The notes under the pieces: generated by a model | Seen by the model: the letters and a program-made list of their open reading frames with translations, nothing else | What the model was told of the DNA's origin: nothing | The model's database searches: none | Shown: positions 1 to 5,468 of the stretch, piece after piece | How the letters are laid out: the number at the start of each line of letters is the position of its first letter | How positions within the stretch are numbered: position 1 is the first letter of the stretch | Assembly (NCBI GenBank): GCA_045540315.1 | Contig: JAZQHA010000203.1 | Coordinates: forward strand, 1-6,369 | DNA: 6,369 nucleotides | Direction: 5' to 3' | Origin: CAG-557 sp045540315 | GTDB lineage: Bacteria; Bacillota; Clostridia; Oscillospirales; Acutalibacteraceae | Program-made: the position numbers and the translations under genes

Positions 1-20
1 TTTAGGGGAGATATAGCAAT

Positions 21-212
21 ATGAAAAGTAATAAATACTTAACTATTGGCTTATTAACAGGATTTATTGTCGGTGGTTGCATAGGTGTGTTGGCATGGGC
101 GTTTTTGCAAAATCTTTTTGCTATTTCTATTTGTGCAGGTATCGGAATGTTGATTGGAATTGTTATAGGTACATTGATTGATTATGAAAAAAATAATCAT
201 CAAGAGAAATAG
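21..212 (+). CDS. small two-helix membrane protein, function unknown
   Basis: A 63-residue protein that I do not recognise as a named family. Two hydrophobic stretches, about residues 8-29 and 33-54, are separated by a very short turn, so it should be a helical hairpin in the cell membrane. Both are glycine-rich with small-residue spacing (G10/G14, G18-G19/G22, G40/G42/G46/G50), which suits tight helix packing. The tail after residue 54 is charged (DYEKNNHQEK) and probably cytoplasmic. The start is supported by AGGGGAG at 4-10, ten bases before the ATG. The gene is AT-rich, unlike the GC-rich mobilization genes to its right, so it is probably cargo or flanking DNA of different origin. A strong terminator follows at 327-362, so it is probably the last gene of a unit that begins left of the window. 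The coding call is fairly secure; the function is unknown. Confidence 0.7.
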   Translation: MKSNKYLTIGLLTGFIVGGCIGVLAWAFLQNLFAISICAGIGMLIGIVIGTLIDYEKNNHQEK

Positions 213-217
213 AAAAA

Positions 218-280
218 ATGCACAATGCCTTAAAGGGAAAACAGGAATTTATTGTGCTATCCATCATCGGGCCAACCTGA
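218..280 (+). other. possible 20-codon short ORF before the terminator
   Basis: An ATG five bases after the preceding stop opens a 20-codon frame ending in TGA. The peptide would begin MHNALKGKQEF and end SIIGPT. The only upstream purine tract is AAGAGAAAT, a poor ribosome binding site. It could be a small translated peptide, the remnant of a longer gene, or chance. A 7-bp inverted repeat (GCACAAT at 220-226, ATTGTGC at 251-257) lies within it. I list it only because it sits between a real gene and its terminator. Confidence 0.2.
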
Positions 281-326
281 CCTGAACTTTCAAAACTGAA
301 TATCCACCGCCCATCGGCGGCCAGCG

Positions 327-362
327 AAAGCAGTAAGTCTGAAAAAGATTTGCTGCTTTTTT
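327..362 (+). terminator. Rho-independent terminator
   Basis: The arms at 327-340 (AAAGCAGTAAGTCT) and 346-359 (AGATTTGCTGCTTT) pair along all 14 positions in RNA, with two G-U wobbles, around the 5-base loop GAAAA. A run of T covers 357-362. This is a textbook intrinsic terminator in the plus direction. It would end transcription from the small membrane protein gene and shield the transfer region on its right. A 5-bp GC hairpin, CCGCC/GGCGG at 307-320, lies just upstream. Confidence 0.8.
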
Positions 363-659
363 CTTTATCCGTTTGGCAAAATCGCAAAGTCATCCGTAGT
401 AGGTAGGTGAAGCCGGAAACAAAAAATTTTCTGCGGCGGTAGCCAAATCTGCATTTTCTGTATTTCTAAGGCAAAGGAAAATTTGAGAAAATTCCCGGCA
501 AGCGGGTAGCTGGCGGCCTTTGAAATGTATCTTTAGCGGAAAGAAAGAACTGCGGGTAAAAATCGCCCCACGCCGTAAGATTTTTGCAGAAATCCGGCCA
601 AAACAGGCGGCAGCTATACGAGTAGTAAGTGCAAGGGGAAATCTACGGCTTACTTAGAG
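363..659. other. non-coding stretch, no gene seen
   Basis: About 300 bases without a convincing reading frame or a ribosome binding site and start pair on either strand. Visible structure is limited: an inverted repeat AAAAATC (558-564) / GATTTTT (579-585), and AGTAAG (624-629) / CTTACT (649-654). The second includes AGTAAGTGC at 624-632, loosely like the TAAGTGC core reported for Q-type transfer origins, but without its usual CGCCCT continuation. I see no clear promoter for the mobilization operon, though one is expected here or just to the right. Confidence 0.4.
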
Positions 660-795
660 CAAGTTTCTACCACGGTGCCAAAATCCGCAATTCTGCGGTT
701 TTGCCCCTCGCGGGAAACTTGTTGGGGAGTGCCTTCCCCAAACCCTGCTATGCGGCTTACGCCGCAAAAATATTTCTGTCCGGCAGACAGGAAAT
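660..795. other. candidate origin of transfer (oriT), inverted-repeat cluster
   Basis: Four inverted repeats follow one another. (a) CAAGTTTC 660-667 with GAAACTTG 714-721, enclosing CAAAA-t-CCGCA 679-689 with TGCGGTTTTG 694-703. (b) TTGGGGA 722-728 with TCCCCAA 735-741. (c) TGCGGC 751-756 with GCCGCA 761-766. (d) ATTTCTGTC 772-780 with GACAGGAAAT 786-795, one bulged base. The block is non-coding and lies directly before the MobC-like and relaxase genes, where oriT usually sits in mobilizable elements. Just after repeat (b) comes ACCCTGC at 742-748, which resembles the CCTG|C nick core of P-type origins; a nick between 747 and 748 is a guess. An alternative is an RNA leader or operator region for the mobilization operon. 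Confidence 0.5.
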
Positions 796-858
796 GCCCC
801 GAAAATAGCTAACAGACCAGCCCATTTTTTGTGATAAGTGAAAGGAGGTTTACAGCCC

Positions 859-1257
859 ATGCCGAAGCGATACAACACCCCCCACCGCAGCCATGTTGTG
901 AAAACCCGGCTGACCGATGAAGAATACGCCGACTTCACAGAACGGCTTGCGCCCTATGGTATCAGTCAGTCCGAATTTCTCCGGCAGGCCATCCGGCGCA
1001 CTACCATACGCCCCGTACTCCATGTGTCGTCAGTCAATGACGAGCTGCTCTCCGCTGTCGGGAAGCTCACAGCCGAGTACGGCAGGATTGGCGGCAATCT
1101 CAACCAGATTGCCCGCACCCTCAACGAGTGGCATAGCCCCTACCCGGCTATGGCAAAGGAATTGCGGGAAGCGGCCGCCGACCTTGCCGCCCTCAAGTAT
1201 GAAGTCCTAAAGAAAGTAGGTGACGCCGTTGGCAACACTCAAGCATTTAGGCTCTAA
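859..1257 (+). CDS. mobC: MobC-like relaxosome accessory protein
   Basis: A 132-residue DNA-binding accessory protein expected to bind oriT and help the relaxase reach its nick site. Residues about 12-50 (KTRLTDEEYADFTERLAPYG, then SQSEFLRQAI) have the strand-helix-helix layout of ribbon-helix-helix proteins such as NikA and TraJ. Residues 75-90 (GRIGGNLNQIARTLNE) carry the hallmark G-N-NQIAR-LN motif of the MobC family. A helical, charged region follows. I chose ATG 859 because AAAGGAGG lies at 841-848, ten bases upstream; an in-frame GTG at 838 would put this Shine-Dalgarno inside the gene. The gene overlaps the relaxase start by 38 bases, so the two are probably translationally coupled. 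The family call is strong; the oriT-binding role follows from the family. Confidence 0.88.
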   Translation: MPKRYNTPHRSHVVKTRLTDEEYADFTERLAPYGISQSEFLRQAIRRTTIRPVLHVSSVNDELLSAVGKLTAEYGRIGGNLNQIARTLNEWHSPYPAMAKELREAAADLAALKYEVLKKVGDAVGNTQAFRL

Positions 1258-2896
1258 GAACGCCGACTACGGAGCCGCCGAACAATACCTGCTCTTTGAG
1301 CATGACGAATTTACTATGAAGCCCGTCCTTGATGAAAACGGCAGGCTTATCCCCCGTGAGGATTATCGCTTGTCCACGCTGAACTGCGGCGGCGAGGATT
1401 TTGCCGTTGCGTGTATGCGCTCCAATCTCCGCTATGAGAAAAATCAGCGGCGGGAGGATGTGAAAAGCCACCACTATATCATCAGCTTTGACCCACGGGA
1501 CGGGCCGGACAACGGCCTGACCGTAGACCGGGCGCAGGCGTTGGGGGAGCAATTCTGTAAAGAGCATTTCCCCGGCCATCAGGCCCTTGTCTGCACCCAC
1601 CCGGACGGGCATAACCACAGCGGCAACATCCATGTGCATATCGTCATTAACAGCCTGCGGATAGAGGAAGTGCCGTTCCTGCCCTACATGGACAGGCCAG
1701 CGGACACGAAAGCCGGGTGCAAGCACCGCTGCACCGACGCAGCCCTACGCTACTTCAAGTCCGAGGTCATGGAGATGTGCCACCGGGAAGGACTTTACCA
1801 AATCGACCTCTTGAACGGCAGCAAGAACCGTGTCACAGACCGGGAATATTGGGCGCAGAAAAAGGGACAGGCCGCACTGGACAAGCAGAACGCCCCCATG
1901 ATTGCAGGCGGTATCACGCCCCGGCAGACCAAGTTTGAAACGAACAAGGAGAAGCTGCGGCAGACCCTACGGAAAGCCCTTGCCACCGCTGCCAGCTTTG
2001 ACGAGTTTTCCTCTCTGCTGTTGCGGGAGGGTGTGACCGTCAAGGAGAGCCGGGGGCGGCTGTCCTACCTCACGCCAGACAGGACGAAGCCTATCACCGC
2101 CCGGAAGCTGGGCGGCGACTTTGACCGCACCGCCGTCCTTGCCGTTTTGGAGCAGAACGCCCAGAGGGGCGTAACGGTTCGCTACACCCCGCAGCACCAA
2201 GCCGCCAGAGCCGCCGAACAGACCGCAGCCATACCCGAATACCTACACGCCGGGAAAGGCCGCTTACAGGGCGAAAAGACAGGGAAAATCGACCCCAGAC
2301 AGGACAGTGTGCAGCGGCTTGTGGACATTGAGCAGAAGATGGCCGAGGGCAAGGGCAAAGGCTATGAACGATGGGCGAAGATACACAATCTGAAACAGGC
2401 CGCCAAGACCCTGACCATCTACCAACAGTACGGCTTTTCTTCCCCGGAACAGCTTGAAGCCGCCGTTGCTACCGCCTATCAGGAAATGCGCCAGACCAGC
2501 GGCGAACTGAAAGCACTGGAAACGAAGCTGCAAGGGAAAAGGGAGTTGCGGCAACAGGTACTTGCCTATGCCAAGACCAAGCCCATCCGCGAGGGGCTGA
2601 AAGCGCAGAAATCCGAGAAAGCCCGCGCCGCATACCGCCAGGCAAACGAGAGCGATTTTATCATAGCCGAAGCCGCCGCCCGGTATTTCAAGGCACAGGG
2701 GCTTACCAAGCTGCCCGGCCGAAAAGCGTTGCAGGCCGAGATCGAGCAGCTTATCTCCGAGAAAGACGGCCTGTACAACACCTATCACGAACAGAAGCAG
2801 CGGTTCAGGGAGTTGCAGACCGTCAAGCGGAACATCGACCAGATTTTGCGCCGGGAAGAGCCGCACCGCAGAAAGGAGCAGAGCCATGAACGATAA
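1220..2896 (+). CDS. relaxase / mobilization nuclease (MOBP-like)
   Basis: A 558-residue relaxase that would nick one strand at oriT, stay attached to the 5' end through a tyrosine, and lead the strand into the recipient. Residues about 1-200 form the nuclease domain. The metal-binding histidine motif is plain at 131-145 (HNHSGNIHVHIVINS), with H131, H133, H138 and H140. Y23 in AEQYLLFEHDE is the likely catalytic tyrosine by position, and SHHYIISFDPRD (83-94) is the usual preceding strand. Residues about 345-550 are highly charged and helical, probably coiled coil, as in the C-terminal halves of many mobilization relaxases. The start is GTG 1220, inside the mobC-like gene; a TTG at 1229 is an alternative. 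No strong Shine-Dalgarno precedes it, so coupling to mobC translation is likely. The 3' end overlaps the next gene by 11 bases. MOBP assignment is from motif style and the MobC partner. Confidence 0.9.
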   Translation: MTPLATLKHLGSKNADYGAAEQYLLFEHDEFTMKPVLDENGRLIPREDYRLSTLNCGGEDFAVACMRSNLRYEKNQRREDVKSHHYIISFDPRDGPDNGLTVDRAQALGEQFCKEHFPGHQALVCTHPDGHNHSGNIHVHIVINSLRIEEVPFLPYMDRPADTKAGCKHRCTDAALRYFKSEVMEMCHREGLYQIDLLNGSKNRVTDREYWAQKKGQAALDKQNAPMIAGGITPRQTKFETNKEKLRQTLRKALATAASFDEFSSLLLREGVTVKESRGRLSYLTPDRTKPITARKLGGDFDRTAVLAVLEQNAQRGVTVRYTPQHQAARAAEQTAAIPEYLHAGKGRLQGEKTGKIDPRQDSVQRLVDIEQKMAEGKGKGYERWAKIHNLKQAAKTLTIYQQYGFSSPEQLEAAVATAYQEMRQTSGELKALETKLQGKRELRQQVLAYAKTKPIREGLKAQKSEKARAAYRQANESDFIIAEAAARYFKAQGLTKLPGRKALQAEIEQLISEKDGLYNTYHEQKQRFRELQTVKRNIDQILRREEPHRRKEQSHER

Positions 2897-3272
2897 GCCG
2901 TCCCGCATGGACTACCGCCAGCACCAGGCAGCCCGCCGCCTTGTGCATGAGTGCTGTAACTACGACGAGGGGAACTGCCTGCTGTTGGACGACGGGGAGC
3001 CTTGCGTATGCGTCCAGAGCATTTCCTTTTCCCTCATGTGCCACTGGTTCCGTGTGGCTGTCCTGCCCCTTGACGGGGAGCTGGCCGCAGCCCTCTTGTG
3101 CCGGGGAAGCCGGAAACGGTGTGCCGTCTGCGGGGCGGCCTTTGTCCCCAAATCCAACCGGGGAAAATACTGCCCCGACTGCGCCGGGCGCATGAAGAAA
3201 ATCAAAGCCGCCGAGAGAAAGCGGAAACAAAGGCAGAGATGTCACGCTTTAGAGCCTTTCAAACCCGCATAA
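2886..3272 (+). CDS. cysteine-rich VLP domain protein
   Basis: A 128-residue protein I recognise as the cysteine-rich VLP family, common next to relaxases in Clostridia elements; its function is unknown. It has twelve cysteines: an N-terminal set at C23, C24, C31, C40, C42 and C52, then the VLP signature (AVLPLD, 58-63), then a zinc-ribbon-like pair CAVC (79-82) and CPDC (96-99). The tail from about residue 102 is very basic (KKIKAAERKRKQRQR) and could bind nucleic acid. The spacing suggests zinc binding, but that is inference. AAAGGAG at 2872-2878 lies seven bases before the ATG, and the start lies within the relaxase end. Position suggests a role in mobilization or in regulating it. A terminator-like hairpin overlaps its stop codon, so it probably closes the mobilization operon. 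Confidence 0.82.
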   Translation: MNDKPSRMDYRQHQAARRLVHECCNYDEGNCLLLDDGEPCVCVQSISFSLMCHWFRVAVLPLDGELAAALLCRGSRKRCAVCGAAFVPKSNRGKYCPDCAGRMKKIKAAERKRKQRQRCHALEPFKPA

Positions 3273-3286
3273 ATCAAGGCTTTTTT
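3251..3286 (+). terminator. terminator-like hairpin across the end of the VLP gene
   Basis: AGAGCCTT (3251-3258) pairs with AAGGCTTT (3276-3283), eight pairs with one G-U, around a 17-base loop that contains the TAA stop codon. Six T residues follow at 3281-3286. The stem is modest and the loop long, so termination may be partial. If it works, it separates the mobilization genes from repA, which would then need its own promoter in the short gap before it. Confidence 0.5.
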
Positions 3287-3344
3287 CGTGGGTGTCAAAG
3301 GGTACGCGATACATTTATCCTTTTCCCCCGGAAACGGCGTTTTA

Positions 3345-4139
3345 ATGCGTGACAATACGCCAAAATCAACCCAAACACAGGGAGGTGATCCTATCGCTGA
3401 TTATATCAGGGCAGACACGCGGCTGCCCGCCTATCTGCCGTATCCCCGTTTCCTGCTGAAAATGGAGATTTCACAGACCGCCAAGCTGCTGTATTCGCTG
3501 CTGTTAGACCGTTCCACCCTCTCCCAGAAAAACAAGTGGCTGGACGACGAGGGCAGGATTTATATTATCTATCCCATCGCGGAGATAGCAGAAATACTGG
3601 ATAAAGGCAGCACCACCATCAAGGGGGCGCTTAATGAACTGGACACGGCGGGGCTGTTGGAACGGGAACGGGGCGGCTTCTCCGCACCGAACCGGCTTTA
3701 TGTCAAAGTACCGCCAGTGCCACAGGTACAGTTTTCAGACCAACTGATGGCCGGAAGTCCGCCCCTCATAGAGCCGGAAAACCGTCCTACTGATGGTCAG
3801 AAAACCGACCTTATGATGGTCGGAAAACCGTCCCCTAACCAAACTACTATAAACAACCTTACAGAGAGCCAAACAAAGGGAGTGAGTGGGGGGCCGTCCG
3901 CGCCCTATGGCCGATATGGAAATATTTTTCTGTCACAGACCGAATACGACGAGTTGCAGGCAGAGTACCCTGACAGGCTGGAACGGTTCATCGAGGAAAT
4001 GAGCCGCTACCTTGCCGCCAACGGGAAAAGCTACCAGAACTATGCCGCCGCCCTGCGGATATGGGCGGGGAACGACAAAAAGGAAGCCCCTAAAAAGGGC
4101 ATACCAGACTACTCATGCAAGGAGGGCGAGAGTTTATGA
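3345..4139 (+). CDS. RepA_N-type replication initiator protein
   Basis: A 264-residue initiator (from ATG 3345) that probably binds repeats inside its own gene and opens the origin of the excised circular element. Residues about 18-123 are the RepA_N-like winged-helix domain, with YIRADTRLPAYLPYPRFLL followed by a helix-turn-helix-like segment near 76-109 (YPIAEIAEIL to GALNELDTAGLLERER). A variable linker (about 126-190) covers the 23-bp repeats. A C-terminal helical domain (about 191-264) has the YGNIFLSQTEYDELQ and GKSYQNYAAALRIWA segments common in Gram-positive initiators and DnaD-like proteins. The start is uncertain: ATG 3345 has no good ribosome binding site, while GGAGGTGATC sits before an in-frame ATC at 3393, which would give a 248-residue protein starting just before ADYIRADTR. 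The stop overlaps the next start as ATGA, so repA and the ATPase are coupled. Confidence 0.85.
   Translation: MRDNTPKSTQTQGGDPIADYIRADTRLPAYLPYPRFLLKMEISQTAKLLYSLLLDRSTLSQKNKWLDDEGRIYIIYPIAEIAEILDKGSTTIKGALNELDTAGLLERERGGFSAPNRLYVKVPPVPQVQFSDQLMAGSPPLIEPENRPTDGQKTDLMMVGKPSPNQTTINNLTESQTKGVSGGPSAPYGRYGNIFLSQTEYDELQAEYPDRLERFIEEMSRYLAANGKSYQNYAAALRIWAGNDKKEAPKKGIPDYSCKEGESL
3381..3395 (+). promoter_or_regulatory. strong Shine-Dalgarno followed by ATC, possible non-canonical repA start
   Basis: GGAGGTGATC at 3381-3390 matches ten bases of the complement of the 16S rRNA 3' end. Seven bases after GGAGG is ATC (3393-3395), in frame with repA and exactly where a start codon belongs; the next codons read ADYIRADTR, where the conserved domain begins. 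No ATG, GTG or TTG is in frame near it. Either ATC is used as a rare start, the ancestral ATG has mutated, or translation begins at ATG 3345 and this motif is internal. Confidence 0.45.
3745..3836 (+). repeat. four tandem 23-bp repeats within repA, candidate replication iterons
   Basis: Copies begin at 3745, 3768, 3791 and 3814, an exact 23-base period. The best copy is 3814-3836, with core TGATGGTCGGAAAACCGTCC. By eye, copies 1, 2 and 3 match copy 4 at 17, 15 and 18 of 23 positions. The core CGGAAAACCG is flanked by inverted CGG/CCG triplets. Because 23 is not a multiple of three, successive copies are read in different frames and encode different peptides, so the likeness is at DNA level. 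RepA_N replicons are known to keep their origin as repeats inside the rep gene, which fits well. Binding by RepA is inference. Confidence 0.7.
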
Positions 4140-4978
4140 AGAATGAAATCAACGCGGTTTTGGAGAATATGACGACCACCATCCCGGAGCCGGAGGACTA
4201 CACCGGCGAGGACGGTTTACTGTACTGCGGCAAGTGCCGCAAGCCGAAAGAAGCCTATTTTGCGCCGGATAAGGCCGCTATCTTCGGGCGCGACCGCCAC
4301 CCGGCAGAGTGCGACTGCCAGAGAACCGCCCGCGAGGAACGGGAAGCCGCCGAAAAGCGGCGCAGACACCTTGACACCGTGGAAGAACTGAAACGCCGGG
4401 GCTTTACCGACCCCACCATGCGGGACTGGACTTTCGAGAACGACAACGGCAGGAACCCGCAGACCGGGCTTGCCCGCCGGTATGTGGAGCATTGGGAAGA
4501 TATGCGGACAGACAATATCGGCTGCCTGTTCTGGGGCGGCGTAGGCACCGGCAAAAGCTACCTTGCAGGCTGTATCGCAAACGCCCTCATGGAGAAAGAA
4601 ATCCCCGTCCGCATGACGAACTTTGCTCTTATCCTCAATGACCTTGCCGCCAGCTTTGAGGGGCGCAACGAGTACATTTCCCGCCTTTGTCGTTATCCGC
4701 TGCTGATCCTTGACGACTTCGGCATGGAACGCGGGACGGAATACGGGCTGGAACAGGTGTTCAATGTGATTGACAGCCGTTACCGCAGCGGCAAGCCGCT
4801 GATCGTCACGACCAACCTTACGCTGGACGACCTGCACAACCCGGAGGACACCGCCCATTCCCGGATTTATGACCGCCTGCTTTCCATGTGCGTCCCGGTA
4901 CGCTTTACCGGCGACAACTTCCGGCAGGAAACCGCCAAGCGGAAAATGGAGAGCATGAAGAAACTGATTACCGACTGA
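4136..4978 (+). CDS. DnaC-like AAA+ ATPase (helicase loader family)
   Basis: A 280-residue ATPase of the DnaC/IstB-like type, expected to load the replicative helicase at the origin opened by RepA. An N-terminal region (about 1-90) has two cysteine pairs, CGKC (31-34) and CDC (59-61), probably a zinc site, then a charged helix. The AAA+ core follows: Walker A GGVGTGKS (134-141), Walker B LLILDDFG (189-196), sensor-like VTTNL (224-228), and SRIYDRLL (242-249), which holds the likely arginine finger. I chose ATG 4136, which forms ATGA with the repA stop, because AAGGAGGG lies at 4119-4126; the in-frame ATG at 4115 lacks such a site. Coupling to repA supports a replication role. Some relatives serve transposases, but no transposase is next to it here. 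Confidence 0.88.
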   Translation: MKNEINAVLENMTTTIPEPEDYTGEDGLLYCGKCRKPKEAYFAPDKAAIFGRDRHPAECDCQRTAREEREAAEKRRRHLDTVEELKRRGFTDPTMRDWTFENDNGRNPQTGLARRYVEHWEDMRTDNIGCLFWGGVGTGKSYLAGCIANALMEKEIPVRMTNFALILNDLAASFEGRNEYISRLCRYPLLILDDFGMERGTEYGLEQVFNVIDSRYRSGKPLIVTTNLTLDDLHNPEDTAHSRIYDRLLSMCVPVRFTGDNFRQETAKRKMESMKKLITD

Positions 4979-4992
4979 AAGGAGTATTGCCT

Positions 4993-5187
4993 ATGGCAGA
5001 TAACAAGCAGCACGACACCCGCACCACCCGCCGCCCTGACTGTGTGACGGAAATCCGCATGGGCAATTCCGTCCTTGTCGTGTCCGGCTATTTCAAGAAA
5101 GACACCACAACCACAGCCGCCGACAAAATGGCGCGGGTACTGGAAGCGGAAGCCGCTGCTACACAGGAGCCGACTTATCCGGCGTGA
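4993..5187 (+). CDS. tnpW: transposon-encoded protein TnpW
   Basis: A 64-residue protein matching the TnpW family named from Tn4451; its role is unknown. The visible family segment is about residues 16-50: CVTEIRMGNSVLVVSGYFKK, a likely beta hairpin, then TAADKMARVLEAEA, a likely helix. The first 15 residues are polar and basic. AAAGGAG at 4978-4984, eight bases before ATG 4993, overlaps the stop region of the ATPase gene, so it is the third gene of the repA operon. A longer frame opening at 4888 exists but would overlap the ATPase. The family is a hallmark of serine-recombinase elements from Clostridia, which supports the identity of the whole window. Confidence 0.82.
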   Translation: MADNKQHDTRTTRRPDCVTEIRMGNSVLVVSGYFKKDTTTTAADKMARVLEAEAAATQEPTYPA

Positions 5188-5192
5188 ACCGG

Positions 5193-5214
5193 GGCATGGA
5201 AAAGCGGCCATGCC
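5193..5214 (+). repeat. 7-bp stem-loop after tnpW
   Basis: GGCATGG (5193-5199) and CCATGCC (5208-5214) form a perfect 7-bp stem with an 8-base loop, six bases after the tnpW stop. No T run follows, so it is not a classic intrinsic terminator; it may protect the 3' end of the message. It shares bases with the minus-strand hairpin at 5203-5230, so only one of the two can form in a given molecule. Confidence 0.4.
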
Positions 5215-5230
5215 AGGGAGCATGACCGCT
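5200..5230 (-). terminator. probable terminator of the minus-strand small gene
   Basis: Read on the minus strand, AGCGGTCATG pairs with CATGGCCGCT over ten positions with one U-G wobble and an 8-base loop, then the strand continues TTTCC, giving a run of four T with the last stem base. The same pair on the plus strand has a C-A mismatch, so the structure favours minus-strand transcripts. It begins 21 bases after the stop of the 66-aa gene. The T tract is short, so efficiency is uncertain. Confidence 0.5.
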
Positions 5231-5251
5231 GGAACGAAAATCGGAAGTGCT

Positions 5252-5452
5252 TTAGCAATTCTTAATCTCATTCTCTATAAAATAATTTGCAATTTCAAAG
5301 GCTTTTATTCTTCTCTTTGCCAATGTGATTTGTGATTTATAACGCTCGGAATTATCCTTTGATTCAAATGTTTTTACTGTTTCTCTTAGCTTGTGCAGAG
5401 TTGAATCAATTTGCCTTTTGGCCGCGGTTAATTCATCTATTGTATACTTCAT
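5252..5452 (-). CDS. 66-aa charged helical protein, function unknown
   Basis: A small gene on the strand opposite to everything else here. The product is almost wholly helical and charged: two predicted helices, about 5-32 (IDELTAAKRQIDSTLHKLRE) and 35-63 (SERYKSQITLAKRRIKAFEI and onward), separated by KDNS. This suits a coiled-coil hairpin or small dimer; I see no helix-turn-helix or zinc motif. AAAGGAG (5464-5458) lies five bases before the ATG at 5452, and a plausible extended -10 promoter and a downstream terminator frame the gene, so it is well supported despite its size. It is AT-rich next to GC-rich neighbours, which suggests a separate origin. It is divergent from the recombinase and shares a promoter box with it, so a role in controlling excision is a reasonable guess, not shown by homology. 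A longer frame reading back to 5584 lacks a better start. Confidence 0.72.
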   Translation of the reverse strand: MKYTIDELTAAKRQIDSTLHKLRETVKTFESKDNSERYKSQITLAKRRIKAFEIANYFIENEIKNC

Positions 5453-5468
5453 GTTTTCTCCTTTAACT

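Noticed and set aside
163..393. Minus-strand 76-codon frame across the end of the membrane-protein gene and the terminator
   Set aside because: It is read through a strong plus-strand terminator and overlaps a supported gene; no ribosome site fits its start.
624..632. AGTAAGTGC as a Q-type nick site
   Set aside because: It lacks the CGCCCT continuation typical of those sites, and the relaxase looks MOBP-like; kept only as an alternative.
751..770. TGCGGC-ttac-GCCGCA followed by AAAAA as an intrinsic terminator
   Set aside because: The run is A, not T, on the plus strand, and on the minus strand the T run precedes the stem, so neither direction fits a terminator.
654..938. Minus-strand 94-codon frame over the inverted-repeat region and the mobC start
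   Set aside because: It runs across the candidate oriT and into mobC, has no ribosome binding site, and its peptide has no recognisable family features.
2264..2908. 214-codon minus-strand frame opposite the relaxase C-terminus
   Set aside because: Hydrophobic-looking peptide without a start signal, antisense to a well-supported gene.
3310..3315. TACATT as a -10 box for a repA promoter
   Set aside because: No acceptable -35 at 16-18 bases upstream.
3745..3836. CRISPR array
   Set aside because: The repeats are contiguous with no unique spacers and lie inside a coding gene.
4217..4858. Long minus-strand frame opposite the DnaC-like ATPase
   Set aside because: The plus strand encodes a complete AAA+ protein with Walker motifs; the opposite frame is a by-product of GC-rich codon use.
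4888..5187. Longer version of TnpW starting at 4888
   Set aside because: It would overlap the ATPase by about 90 bases, whereas ATG 4993 has an AAAGGAG eight bases upstream and gives the usual family length.
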